From assembly GCA_030704615.1 (NCBI GenBank), contig CM060733.1:3412001-3472000 (forward strand): a DNA stretch of 60,000 nt, in the 5' to 3' direction. Position numbers and translations under genes: made by a program. Below are positions 12,308 to 24,362 of this stretch, one piece after another (the stretch's first letter is position 1; each line of letters begins with the position of its first letter). The notes under the pieces are model-generated. The model had not been told where the DNA came from, did not search any database, and saw only the letters and a list, made by a program, of their open reading frames with translations. Source of the stretch: Takakia lepidozioides. Its lineage: Eukaryota; Streptophyta; Takakiopsida; Takakiales; Takakiaceae.

Positions 12308-12929
12308 TTATTACTGGGTCCTGCAAACTTCGAGATAGTATTCAGTTTGACGTGTTCAATGTATGAAAGCAATGAGTACACAGAACAGGCATGTGTTATG
12401 CACATGAGAGAACTTCAAAAGGTTGATTCCAATCGAGAAATGGTGTATCCAGAAGTTAAAGGCTTATGTGAAAGAGGGGACAAGCATACCCAGTATGGGC
12501 AAGAAAGTGTCCCATGTGCAGTTAATACTGGGTATGTATCACAAGGTGCAGTTCCAAGACACTTACTCTTACAAAAATGTTTTGTTCCTGGTTTGCAGTT
12601 TCAAGAAGCTGCCCAAAGTCGCAGGCGTACTGGTGGAGGAGAGCCACCCTTTATGGGTGGAGCATATGATCCGTGCCAGCTTCGCATGCAGCCACATCTG
12701 GCTGGAAATGATGCAACTGCAATGGATCGCTGGCCCAGTGGAGGGGAGTCTGGTAATTCATGGGAAGATTTGTATAGCATTGACTGGATGCCCAAGGAGT
12801 TCTTTCTCAAATTCAGGCAGCAGGTGCTAATTTTGAGGTAGCTTTCAGTCTGTTGCTGCCTTCTTGAGAGGGAAAAGAGACAAATTTTTCTTGGATGCAA
12901 GGGCAAAGGAGCCAAGGGACACAAGTAGA

Positions 12930-13420
12930 GAATGTACTCATGCCATTCCCTGCAATAGTTGCCTTGCCATTGCCTTACGGCCCTTGACCCCATGAGAACT
13001 AACCCTTGTGGATCCTTTTGTGCGGTTCGCAACCACCAGGGTTGATGACACAAGTAGAGAGAGAACGGTAGATGAAATGAAACGGAGAAAGTTTAGAATG
13101 TGCATGGGGGGCTGCAGGGGCCTGTGGGGCGAAATACAAGTATATATGGAGAGGGATTTCCAATCCCAAACAAAGGCAGATTTGTGCAAGAGTGTCAAAC
13201 TCTGCCCAGATGACTGGAAATGATGTAGTGTTCTAACATGGATCATCCTCTCAATCCTCTCTAAATCTTTAGTGAACCCCTGAATGTCAGCCGCTGACTC
13301 CCTGCGATCCTGGGTCCCCAAATTTCATAATCATACAAGGCGCGGGGGGTTACAGCCGCACCAAACAGAGATTCAATCAGGCTGGCATGGCAGATGTTTG
13401 GCTTGGTGCATTGTCGCCTG
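12930..13420 (-). mobile_element. LINE fragment, 3' part
   Basis: On the minus strand the frame near 13390-13270 reads CHASLIESLFGAAVTPRALY followed by DYEIWG, the region that follows reverse transcriptase in plant LINEs (typically ...SLFD.LV.PALLYG.EVWG). A frameshift then leads into IQGFTKDLERIERMIHVRTL (frame 12938-13321). The lower end at about 12938 reads, on the minus strand, ATGAGTACATTCTCTAC, close to the 3' end of the LINE copies at 20.2 and 25.9 kb. It is a truncated, diverged member of the same or a related family, in the same orientation as the other LINE copies here. Confidence 0.6.
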
Positions 13421-15880
13421 AGTTGTAGACACAGATACAGAAAACTAGAAAGAGAAATGGCTCCTTACATCTGTGTTTCTCGTCCCTTGTTCTGGGTGAA
13501 GCATTACTGCCAGGAACCTGGTGCATTGTCGTATGGCTTTAAGAAAATCATGACGACTTCTATCACTCACAATCTTCATGAGTTTGATCCTTGGCTTGGT
13601 GCTGTAATAACAGGTTCAAAAGACCAAATATGGCTAGTGCTGCTTGATGTCATGTTGTGGCTGAGTATCACATGTGGTATTTGGACCATTTATGCAACGA
13701 GTTGGTGTGTCATGGTCCGGCCTCAGTCGAGGGTTAATTCAGCATGACTCAGTTTGATGGGATGCAGATAAATGGATGTAATACTAAGCTAGTGCTCAAG
13801 CCATTAGCCACCAACAGCAAATGGAAGATCATTTGTGAACCAGAACATGGTGATCTGCGAATGCTTACCAAAAAATATCTCTTGGTCCCCTACTCAATCT
13901 TCAGGTTCCACCTCAACTGTGATTTACTTTCTCCCTTTTGCCTTGAGGAATTGATTAGTTGTATATGCAGGTTTGCTTGGTAGATTGCTCATTCAATTGT
14001 GGTTTGTGCACTTGCAAAAAAAAATGCTTAGTAGTGGGTTATAGATGTGGCTGTGAGAGAGTGCAGGTAGGAATAGGGCATGATTTTGAAAAGCACACAA
14101 CGGGCTGGAAGTGGAAGTTGACCTCGTCCTTCGGAGTAACGGGCTTAACAGAAATCAGGCACAAAAATTTACTCCCTGATTTGCATGGGTGTGTGATCAT
14201 CCACTCTCTCCCCTCTCTTCCCCTTGGCTTATATTCTCATTCTTAACATGAGTGAAATGGCAGAGAAAACCTTTCCTGTTTTGATGCTGATGCCACATTT
14301 AGCTTTTGCAAGGTATGTTGTTCTGCTTGATCTCCATCTAATCCACTAGTCATAGAAAGGACAGGTGATATATGTGTGTGTGTGTGTTGTGTTTCATTAC
14401 TGAGCTCTTTACTGGGGTCATCAAACACTGGCTTCATAGATGTTTTAGGCAATTATGCTGACAAAAAGTTGCGATGTGTGCATTGGGCAGGGCATTTGGC
14501 ACAGGGAACCAGTCGTAGGGATGAACTTTGGCCACCTCTATGCCAATGTGGAGCGGGTGGAGGCAATCCTCACACACACATGACATGGCAAAATTGTTTG
14601 CCAGTTTCATATGACTGCCTTAACCTTTTGATCTGTCAACAACCTGCACATCAAAGCATTTGCAGATTCAGCAGTACTTGACATGTCTGCACTGCCTGGC
14701 CATCCTGCTAGAGTGATACATCCATGTCAGTGGTAGCCAAATTGTACAAGCGCCACAACAAGAACAATCGATGATATTACACATTTCATATATTCCACAT
14801 GGAGAATTTCACTGGGGCTTTTGCCAATGCAGATTCACGCGTGGAGGAAAAGGTCAAGGAGCTGAACACCTGCACTTCTCATCAAAATGGCTTTTACACG
14901 ACCTCGGCACACATTTATGGACTCTGACTCTCTCACAGAAGGTTGTTTCATGGCTGAGATGAACCCAGGAATGGGTGAATAGGCTCCAGGTGTAGGAAAA
15001 AAAGAAAGACTTTTTGGATACCTATATTGGCCATGTTTAGTTAGTTGAGAGAGCAGGAAAGAACAGAGACAGCTTGAGTTAAGGGGTGCCTAATCTGGAA
15101 CATTTGGGTTGGGATATGGACAAGCTTAAAGTTCAGATATGACCAGAGCATGCTCGAGTGGACACATGGAAACCTTAAAAGCTCATGTCTAGCTGTACAT
15201 AGCTTCACTCTGTCAGGCCACAATTGCTCATGTTGTCCCACTCAAAGACAGGTTCTCATCAGTGCACAGATTTTCGTGACCATCGTCCACATGTTCAGAC
15301 TCTCACCTTGATTCGAGTTGATCCCCCAACCTCAGAGGTGCAGAAGAAATCCCTAACCAACAAACCAAGATATATTTGTTAGAATACAAGCAGTAATCTA
15401 ACTACTTACTAGGGCTTCGCGTTGCTCCGCACTACTAGCGACGAATTCTAAGACCTATGTTCAATTTTCACAAAAAGGGGTGGGTCATTCCCATGGTGCA
15501 TTACCGTAGGTAGACACCTAAGACTTTCAAAAGAAAGAAAAGGAAAAAAAGAAAAGAAAAAACGGGAAGCTACTTCTCACAAATCAGGCCCTTCATTATG
15601 GTTGAGGAGAAAATAACCTCTTTGATAAAGATAAAGGTAAATTTTCTTTAATGTCCAATGAATCTATAGAGCCTACTGCTCAACACAGCCCATCTAGAGG
15701 CCAATGGTCGGTTTGAAGGCACATGTTGAAGGATTGAACCCAGGATCACTAACCGAGCACAAGGCTCATGGGACCCCGGGGTGGGGAGAAGATCATACCA
15801 CACTGGACAAGGTTGATTTTTCTTTATATATATGCGGTAACTCGTATTAAATCAAGGGAAATAACCTTGGGAGAACTTTA
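13421..15880. other. Gene-poor stretch; weak coding signal only
   Basis: A 117-codon plus-strand frame (13394-13747) and a following one (13744-13983, containing NSKWKIICEPEHGD) look mildly protein-like but match no family I know and have no clear splice structure. A (GT)n run sits near 14370-14385. The segment 15400-15840 contains a minus-strand GGGTTCAATCC that resembles a polymerase III B box, without a convincing A box. Confidence 0.35.
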
Positions 15881-15988
15881 AGGCCTTACCAGAAGGTGGG
15901 TAACATACCTGGGGAAAGATATTTTTTAGTTTGGTAGGTGAAACAGCTGTCTGGAGTGTTTTCTGGCTGCTGTATTACCCTGAGATTA

Positions 15989-16393
15989 TTACCAGTAGTC
16001 CCCACAAGAACACACCCCATTGTTGAAGTGATGAAAGCAGATGGCATCCCTTGCAATAATTTCTCGTGCAACAATTTTGGATATCAACTTGGTGCGGCAC
16101 TCCCCACATACACATAGGTTTTTAATGATGCGGATAGGGGTCCTAGGGGGTGTGCTAATGAGCCCAAAAGCTATGGCCAGCTTTTCGCTGTGGTGGTAAA
16201 GAGTCTGTTCCTTCATCTGCTGATCCACATCACGCAACACAAAGCGTGTCTCAGGCACATATCCAGCCTCCTTAATCTGCCAAGTCAATCTCTCTAACGC
16301 ATCATAGATCTCCTCTGCTTGTGGGTGAGATCTATCTCCAACGGCAAATGTATACATCTTGTGATTCCACCTTGAAAATACATTCTGCAGCAC
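15989..16393 (-). pseudogene. DYW deaminase domain of the PPR pseudogene
   Basis: This frame has GDRSHPQAEEIYDALERL and YVPETRFVLRDVD, then the zinc-binding HSEKLAIAFGL (the HxE active-site signature). It ends CFHHFNNGVCSCGDYW followed directly by the stop codon, the normal end of these proteins. The usual CxxCH is CGECR here, so the His that normally follows the second Cys is replaced by Arg. That change would be expected to impair zinc coordination, consistent with loss of constraint. Confidence 0.93.
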
Positions 16394-17579
16394 ACTCTGC
16401 TAACTCCACATTTCCATAGATTCTGCAGGCACCAAGCAAGGCCCCCCACACTGAAGCACCTGGTTTGAGTGCCATGTTGGCAATGAAATCTTCTTCATCC
16501 AAGCGCCCTGCACGGCCAAGGAGGTCAACCATGCAGGTGTAGTGCTTTTCTGTTGGTGTAATGCCATGCTCTTGACACATGGATTGAAAATAATGACCAC
16601 CTTCATCTACAAGGCCCAAATGGCTGCATGCAGAGAGAACACCAATAAATGTGACCTCATTTGGCTTCACACCAGTTCAAACAGTTGGAGAGCCTCGTGA
16701 CCACGCCCATGCTGAGCGTATCCTATAATCATCCAGTCCACGAGACCACATCTGGTTTAAGAATTTTGTCAAACACCTCCCGTGCATCCTCTACACTCCC
16801 ACATTTGGTATACAAATCAATGAGGGCATTCCTGACGTAGACATCTGACTCACACACAGATTTGATAATGTAGGCATGGACCCACTTGCCCTGTTCCAGG
16901 GATGCTTCACACCCTCTCTTTGCATTTGTCGAAAGAGTTTGAAAGCCTCCTCACCATGACCACTCTGTGCACATCCTCCAATCATCGCAGTCCATGAGAC
17001 CACATCTCGCTTAGGCATTCTGTCAAACACATTGAGTGCATCCATCACACTCCTACATTTGCAATACATACTGACAAGGGCATTCCCGAGTCCAACATCT
17101 GACTCAAATTCAGCTTTGATGATGCTGGCAAGGAGCTGCTTGCCCCGTTCTAAAGCCTCCGGGCCAGCACAAGCGTTGAGGACACTAATAAAGGAGACAA
17201 TATCTGCCTTCATGCCTTCTCTTTGCATGCGCTGAAAGAGTTAAAAAGACCATGACCATGCTGAGCGATCCTGCAATCATAGCAGTCCGTGAGAGCCCAT
17301 CTCGCTTGGGCATTGCACGTCAAATACTCGGGTGGCATCCGTCAAACTCTCACACCTGCGATACATGCTGACAAGGGCAGTCCCCACAGGGACATCCCCC
17401 TCAAGTCCAGCCTCAATGCACGCACATTTTGCATACATGTCCACCAGGGCAGTGTTCAGGATGACATCTGGTTCAATTCCAGCTTTGACAGTGTCACCAT
17501 GGACCTCTTTCCCCTTTTCCAGAGCTCCCAGGCTTGCACACGCATTACAAACAAAAACAAATGTTATGTGGTTGGGCTT

Positions 17580-19130
17580 CACCCCTTCGCACATCATTTG
17601 CTCATAGGTCTCCAAAGCCTCCAACCCGTGCATACATGTCCACCAGGGCAGTGTTCAGGATGATATCTGGTACAATTCCAGCTTTGACGATGTCACCATG
17701 GACCTCTTTCCCCTTTTCCAGAGCTCCCAGGTTTGCACACGCATTGCAAGCAAAAACAAACATTCTGTGGTTGGGCTTCACCCCTTCGTACATCATTTGC
17801 TCATAGGTCTCCAAAGCCTCCATCCCGCACCCTTGTTGTGCATAGCCTGCAATCATCGCACTCCACGACACCACATCTCATTCAGCCATACTTTCGAGCA
17901 CTCCCTTTCCTCGATGCACGCACATTTGACATACATTTCCACCGTTGAAGAAGGGCCTTCATTAGCAGTGCCTTCATGAAGCCTTAACCCCATGGGAACT
18001 CTGGAAATCTTCATATTTGAAAAATGGGGCACATTAGATGTGTTAATATTTCACTGGAGATTCCAGTTCCTCGGACACCTGACTATCAGTGGGAACAGTC
18101 GCTCCAAAACTACTAAGGTGATGCCCGCAACAGTTGAACACCATACAAATTGAGCAACTTAGGATAATGTGAGTGTGCACCTGCTTTGTCACAGGGTGCA
18201 CATGTTCACCAGGGCAGTGTACAATTCCAGCTTTGACGATGTCACCATGGACCTCTTTGCCCTTTCCAGGGCTGCCAGGCTTGCACAGGCATTGCAAACG
18301 GAAACAAACGTGATGTGGTCGGGCTTCACCCCTTCCCCCATCATTTGCTCATAGGTTTCCAAAGACTCCATCACGCGCCCTTGCTACGCATACCCTGCAA
18401 TCATCGCACTCCACGACACCAAATCTCGTTCAACCATACTGTCAAACACTCCCTCCGCATCCTCGATGCACCCACATTTTGCATACATATCCACAAGGGT
18501 ATTGTTCAGAATCACATCTGGTACAGTTCCAGCTTTTGCGATGCAACCATGCACCACTTTGCCCTTTTCCAGGGCTGCCAGGCTTGCAAATGCAAAGACC
18601 TGATGTGGTCGGGCTTCACCCCTTCCACCATCATTTGCTCACACGTCTCCAAAGCCTCCATCCTGCGCCCCTGCTGTGCATACCCTGCAAGCATCGCATT
18701 CCACGACACCACATTTCATTCAACCATATTGTTGAACACTGCCTTTGCATCCTTGATGCTCCAACATTTGGCATACATGTCCACGAGGGCATTGTTCAGA
18801 ATGACATCGGGTACAATTCCAGCTCTGACAATGTCGAAGTGGGCCTCTTTGCCCTTTTCCAGAGCTGCCAGGCTTGCACACGCATTGCAAACACACACAA
18901 ACGTGATGTGGTTGGGCTTCACCCCTTCCCCCATCATTTGCTCATAGGTCTCCACAGCCTCCACCCCACGTCCCTGCTGTGCATACCCTGCAAGCATCGC
19001 GCTCCACGACACCACATCTCGTTCAGCCATATTGTTGAAAACTGCCTTGCATCCTTAATGCACCCACATTTGGCATACATGTCCACTAGAGCAGTGTTCA
19101 GAATGACATCTGGTACAATTCCAGATTAGA
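17580..19130 (-). repeat. Near-identical PPR triplet units
   Basis: The antisense phrase CCACGACACCACATCTC or close variants recurs near 17863, 18411, 18701 and 19003. The 290- and 302-base spacings match one P-L-S triplet (about 100 codons); the 548-base gap is about two. Flanking phrases such as TCATTTGCTCATAGGTCTCC and GTCACCATGGACCTCTTT also recur almost unchanged. Similarity at DNA level is far higher than PPR repeats need, showing recent tandem duplication or gene conversion. Confidence 0.85.
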
Positions 19131-19640
19131 CGATGTCATCATGAACCTATTTCCCCTTTTCCAAGGCTCGCACATGTATTGCAAACACAAACGAACGTGA
19201 TGTGGATGGGCTTCACCCCTCGTGTGCACCTGCTTTCCAGCTTCAAGGCCTTTCATCTTGATGCACTTATGCAAAAGACAGACATACGTATCTGAATCTG
19301 CTGAAATTCCTCCTTGGTTTAAAGTCTGTAGATCCTCTTTCAGTCTGCCTGCCTCACAAAGCATCTTCACATGTCCAGAAGTGCCAGAAGAGGCATTGTG
19401 GACTCCCTCTCTTGATCCTCTTCCAGAAGCTGTGGTCAGGGTTGAGGTGCCTGATTTTATCAACTGTACCGCTGCAGCTGCTGCCTTTAATTGACCATCT
19501 ACGCATGCAGGTTTCTTGTAGCTATTGATCCATAGGAAATCATACGTAATCTTGTGCTTGAAATCTGGCCCTCTTGGATATCTGGACCCACACTCTATCC
19601 CTTCTCCTTCAGCTATCCATTGCCTCTGCACAAATCATAC

Positions 19641-20148
19641 ATTCATCTTTGCCCTTGCTGCTAGCAGCTGACAATGACAGCCTAGATTTGTTCTAGGAAA
19701 CACCCAATCACACTAGTTCCTATGCTGAATTGCGTCTACTACTCTCTAGCAGGCATTCAACGTTTTGCCTCTGTTGTCCCACCATTGACTGGGGGCAGAA
19801 AAGTATTCATTCCACACCCTCTCCTCATCTTTGTTACCTGTTGTTGGATACTTTCCTGTTATCGCATTGGCAGTATCATGTCAAAGTCACTCCAAACTAG
19901 ATTCAGTCAACCAGCTAACTTGCAGAATTCAACATGGAAATTTAGGACTGACGGCATGAAGTTCTTCCAACAGACATCCCAACCCTACTTATTACAGTAG
20001 TTCCAAATCTGAATTTCATCTGCTTCTCTCTGTAGTCCAACAGGCATTCACCTTTTTGTCTCCATTGTCCCACCAGTGACTCGGGTCGGAAAAGTGTTCG
20101 TTCCAAAGCTTCTCCTCATCTCTGTTATCTGTTTTGCACCCACATTAT
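19641..20148. other. Spacer, no gene seen
   Basis: Two similar phrases occur, around 19745-19815 and 20030-20110 (AGCAGGCATTCAACGTTTTG versus AACAGGCATTCACCTTTTTG, each followed by TCTCC/TTGTCCCACCA and GAAAAGT), a diverged direct repeat about 290 bases apart. No coding region recognised. Confidence 0.5.
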
Positions 20149-22113
20149 GAGAGAGAGAGAGAGAGCGTACTGATAAGACGTTGTTTTCTGTAAAGAAAGA
20201 TTGTACTCATAAGACGTTGTTTGCCGTAGCCTTGTGGCCATTGACCCCGCGCCCAGTTTGAGCGGGAACAAAAGGGACAGAACCTACCTCTGTCAGGGGC
20301 TGACGTTGGTAGTAAGACTTACCTCCGTATAAAGAATTAATCCGGGTTTTCCAGATATCCTCTAGAAATCCCTTCACACAAGCATCAATCTGCTGTGTGT
20401 GATTTGCCTTGCAGCTGACCCCACCATCTGACCTTGAATTCATCTCGTCGGGAGCTTAAGGACGGAATGCCAAACTCACCCCGAACAGCCACATTGGCTG
20501 TTTTGGAGCATGCTGACATACACTCCTTAAGCACCCCCACTTGAATGGATTCTAGAGACTTAGCCTGGTTGGAGTTATCAACCCATATAGCAGATCCGTA
20601 CTCCAAGGCAGGTCTAATAACGCGACAAAGCATGGTTTTCTTAACCTCAAGTTGACCCCTCTGCAGTGGAAAAATTTAGTGAGCCCCAGAGCTTTGCCCT
20701 TGCCAGTTTGAACAACTTTCCAGATATGTGCATCCCAATTACAATTGGAGGAGAACTCAACGCCCAGGTAAGTGTAGGAAGGGAGGACCGGGATCTCTTG
20801 GCTACCCCACTGCCACTTAAGATCACTTCCTCCCTCTCCTCTGTCGTTGAATGCTACCACAGCACATTTGCTGACATTAGCCTCTAGCCCCCAAAGATCA
20901 AAGTATCTCTTCGCGCAATCAATCAACTCCTGGAGATTGGTTGGAGTCTCCCCTATGCCTGCGAAGTCATCCGCAAACATAAGGGCTGGTATGGTGGTAT
21001 CACCCACCCTTACCCCAAATCCCTCACTTTCCACATCCTCAAGGAGTTGATTGATGAAAACATTGAAGAGCAGAGGGGAGAGAGTACAACCTTGAGCTAC
21101 ACCTTGGTCTATGTCAAAGAAGTTGGACTTCTGTCCGTTAACAGTGACAGCTTTTGGTGTGAGCATACAAGTTGTGGACAACTCTCCACATCTTTCCCTT
21201 GATCCCACAAGACCAGAGGCGGAACCATAGGCCATCTCTCCACACAGTGTCATAAGCCTTTTTGACATCCAGGAAAAAGACATAAGTGGGTTTCCCTTCT
21301 TTTTTCCTTCCCTGGATAATCTGGCTTAGAGTGAAGATATGATCCACACAGCCCCTGTTTCGCCGAAAGCCAGCTTGGCCTTCGTGGAAACAACCTCTAG
21401 ACTCCAGATCAACCTCGAGACGAGTACTTATAACTCTGCAGAATGTCTTGCCAACAGCATTGAGGAGCGTGATGCCACGGTAGTTCCCCGGTTCTTCTCT
21501 GTCACCCTTCTTGTATAGATTGACAATGACCCCCTGTCGCCAGCGAAAGGGGATCATTTCAGTCTTCCAGATAAGGTTAAAGAGGAGAACTAGGGCCTCT
21601 ATCATGGGATCGCCACCGTGCTTGATAAGCTCGTTGACAATACCATCAGGTCCACCAGCTTTATATCCATTTAAATGTTCAATTGCTTCCACAATCTCAG
21701 AAGAACTAATGGGAGCATTATAAGCCAAATATACTCCAGTTCATCAGGGCTGTTTTGAATCATAGGGACAGTTTTTCCAACTGTGTCCCTCCATTCAGCA
21801 GAAGACCCCTCACTGTTAGACCTAGAAGTTCTGCCAAGGATACTGTAGTGAGTTTCAAAGGTTTTGACAATGTCAACCGATGAAGTCACCGCTGCACCTT
21901 TAGTAGTCTTCAGCGCTTGTACTTGCTGACCGTTTTTCGGCTTGTACAAACGTTGAAGGGCCAACCAGAATTTCTCGTCATTACCACCATGGTGGTTTGA
22001 GTTTATTTCACTGTATAACTTGTCCCAGTATACTTTCTTCTGAGACCTAACAAGCTGATTGATATCTTTACGGAGCTGGTAGTACCTCGCCCACAAGAGA
22101 GAGAGAGAGAGAG
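20149..22113 (-). mobile_element. 5'-truncated LINE (non-LTR retrotransposon), copy 1
   Basis: On the minus strand the reverse transcriptase is clear. Motifs in order: YKAGGPDGIVNELIK, NYRGITLLNAVGKTF, EGQAGFRRNRGCVDHI, VFFLDVKKAYDTVW (catalytic Asp), GVAQGCTLSPLLFNVFI and FADDFAGIG (catalytic Asp pair), followed by SYTYLGVEFSSNCNWDAHI. These sit in frames 21728-21138 and 21283-20552; the change of frame lies within the overlap. A region before it (22096-21671, MWARYYQLRKDINQLV) is the linker between endonuclease and reverse transcriptase; the endonuclease is absent, so the copy is 5'-truncated. The C-terminal tail (to 20207) has lost about 570 bases relative to copy 2. Both ends abut (GA)n tracts (20149-20165 and 22096-22113). 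Confidence 0.93.
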
Positions 22114-22334
22114 GGTGCCGTGACCCAGAGGGCGTCTACCTGAGGCTTCTGACCTCAGAAAAGGAAGTTGAGAAGTCTTATGTGGGTAGTGCTTTTGTAC
22201 ATCCAGTGGCCTGACTGGTTCAACAAGGCTTTGGTGCATTCAAGAATTGAGAACAAGAGATGGCTCATGCTTCAAAATTGATTTCGAAGCTTGGTCTCTT
22301 TTAGTACTTTGTGACTTTTCTTTCTCACTCTGCA

Positions 22335-22690
22335 GAGTTAATACAATAACAGATGACAACAAGGACCCAGCCTACATTGCTATATGGGTGAAGGAAGAAA
22401 CTTTTGTACAGACTACTGACATGTGCATAGGACAATTGCTGAATTCGCAGGGAGACACACAAAAGAAGGGAAAACCAGAAAAGGGAATATGTCACAATTT
22501 CAGTGAAGGAAGTTTGGAGGTAGGTTTGGCACTACCACAAGCCACCGTGGCAGGGCTGGTTTGGAGACGTGGCCTTATCAAGATTCGCCAACTGTTCCTG
22601 CATGTTCCAAGAACAAGCTGTCATCTTCATGAAAGAGTCATGCCGGACACGCTAGTGCTTGCTTACTCTGACAAATACGCCCACTGTTAA
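22335..22690 (+). other. Unidentified exon-like frame
   Basis: After an acceptor-like TCACTCTGCAG (22326-22336) the plus frame reads VNTITDDNKDPAYIAIWVKE and continues open to a stop at 22688. Composition looks coding, but I know no matching family. It could be an exon of a host gene interrupted by the LINE just upstream. Confidence is low. Confidence 0.25.
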
Positions 22691-23249
22691 GTCTGAAGAA
22701 CAAGACACTCACTATACTGGCGTCCAACTTCCATTCTGGGGAGATTATCAAGATTCTTTCCTTATCTCTATGTGAGTGATGCCAGGATACTCAGTCAAGC
22801 AGGATTTGCAACAAACAACAAAACATGGAAAACCCACCAGAAGAAGATTTGTCCCTGAGTCCCGTCTTTTGAAGAATCGGCCTTCAAAATATTGTGCCTG
22901 CTCTCCTGCTGCCACATCGGGCAGTCACTTGTCAAAGTCACTCCAAACCACCACAGATCCACCCAACGAGCTAACTTACAGAATTCAATATGCATCTCAG
23001 GGCCGAGTCTGATGAGAGGGCAAAACAGGCTGAAATAGGTTGAAGAAGACGGTGCCCTCACCACATTGTCCTTGACCTTGTGACCCATGGAGACCATCAA
23101 CCCAAAAGGACCTCTTGTGTGTGCTGCTTGTGTCTTTAGTCAGGTAATGTCGGATTGGTCTGTGTGAACCACCACGGTGCAGCTAAGCAGGCAGAGATTG
23201 AAACACGGCCTGCTAAGACCAAGCTGACTCTCCCAAGAACCTTGTAAAC

Positions 23250-23594
23250 ATTAGGAAGAATACCAAATCATGGTAGTAACAGGAGCCAAGAGCCCACATT
23301 TGTAGGATATACAAACTTCTACACATCGTACAGTCTCCAATGCCTCCATCCCACATCCATGCTGGGCAAACCCTGCGACCATCAGATTCCAAGAGACTAA
23401 TTTTGCTAAGCCATACTGTCGAACACTGCCTTTGCATTCTTCACACTTGGCATACATGTCCACCACAATAGTGTCCAGAATGATAGTTGGCATGACTCCA
23501 ACCCTGCTTCAATGATCTTCCCGTAAAGCTGTCTGCCCTGCTCCAAGGCTGCTGGGGGAGCACATGTCTCTGCGAGTTCATTACAACCGAACAC
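23250..23594 (-). pseudogene. PPR gene fragment
   Basis: Minus-strand frames contain AALEQGRQLYGKIIEAGLES, TIVVDMYAKCEECKG, VSWNLMVAGFAQHGCGMEAL and KNAKAVFDSMA, together about one P-L-S triplet, split over two frames. It lies 3.6 kb from the larger PPR pseudogene in the same orientation, and its wording resembles but does not match those repeats. It is a relic. Confidence 0.8.
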
Positions 23595-23690
23595 ACAGAA
23601 ATGACGACGATGACATGGCTTACGACGATGACGTGGCTGACGACGATGATGTGGCTGACGACGACGATGATGTGGCGACGATGACGTGGA
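23595..23690. repeat. GAC/GAT-rich tandem repeat
   Basis: Imperfect tandem copies of GACGATGATGTGGCT and variants (about 15-18 bases each). On the plus strand they would encode DDDDVA repeats. This is most likely a simple-sequence expansion at the edge of the PPR fragment. Confidence 0.8.
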
Positions 23691-24089
23691 ACTATGGCAC
23701 CCTATTCACGCTCCACGTTAAACTAGCTCTCGACCTTCGGTCGTCGCTAAAATATATACACGTGCTCTAGGACCTATCCAATTAAAATAAACACAAAAAA
23801 AACTAACTACAAATGGAAGTGCAGGAGTGGGGATTTGAACTCTCGATAATCATTATGAGCACTCTTGGCGGCGAAGACGGGAAGACATAGACGTGGGAAT
23901 GAACTATAGTGAACTTTGATTGCATATGCTCACTCAAAATAAACTGCAATTCGGTCGTTCTGCTGCCCTTGCTGGAGCCGACGACAATGTCATGTCCATC
24001 AATGATACCACCATCATACATTGACAAGGTCACTGTGGGCCTTATGCACCCCTGCGATTCGTCGGTCTGCTCACCCGCTCACCAACTAC

Positions 24090-24131
24090 CTACATCCACA
24101 TACATGTGACCTACATCCACATACATGTGAC
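24090..24131. repeat. 21-bp perfect tandem duplication
   Basis: Two identical copies of CTACATCCACATACATGTGA plus C lie head to tail (24090-24110, 24111-24131). Each contains the palindrome ACATGT. Confidence 0.95.
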
Positions 24132-24362
24132 AGGGCTATCGTTGTCCTCTCCATCATCAGGATCGACCACAGGTGCAAAGGAGCGAGGAATGTCAACATT
24201 CTAACCCTGAGAATACAATTTACGAGAGCTTTGACATTAGGTAGGGCTCTTCGAGCATTGCTTTGAAGTCAAGAGCCTCAACAAGAGACTATCAATGTCC
24301 AAGCCCCTGATGCAAACCTAGTGCCCATTATTTTTTGCCCACCTGCCCGTGTTTTCTGGCGC

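Larger units (their letters stand above)
15989..19640 (-). pseudogene. PLS-class PPR protein with E and DYW domains, frameshifted
   Basis: PPR proteins of this class bind organelle RNA; those ending in DYW are cytidine-deaminase RNA-editing factors. Reading from high to low coordinates: an N-terminal part (19631-19098) containing DTYVCLLHKCIKMKGLEAGK; repeated PPR units (19030-16791) with hallmarks such as DVVSWSAMLAGYAQQGRG, EALETYEQMM, GVKPNHITFV, ALEKGKEVH and ALVDMYAKC; an E-type region (16670-16332: EVTFIGVLSACSHLGLVDEG, HYTCMVDLLGRAGRLDE, VWGALLGACRIYGNVELAE); and a DYW domain (16393-15989). The pieces lie in different frames with stops between them, so at least six frameshifts or nonsense changes would have to be undone. 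Upstream of 19640 no promoter is recognisable. It is probably an expired gene, though all frames still have PPR-like composition. Confidence 0.9.

Noticed and set aside
15650-15800. Second tRNA-derived SINE on the minus strand
   Set aside because: B-box-like word only; no A box at a suitable distance.
17289-19494. Long plus-strand frames across the PPR region
   Set aside because: They are antisense shadows of the PPR repeats on the minus strand.
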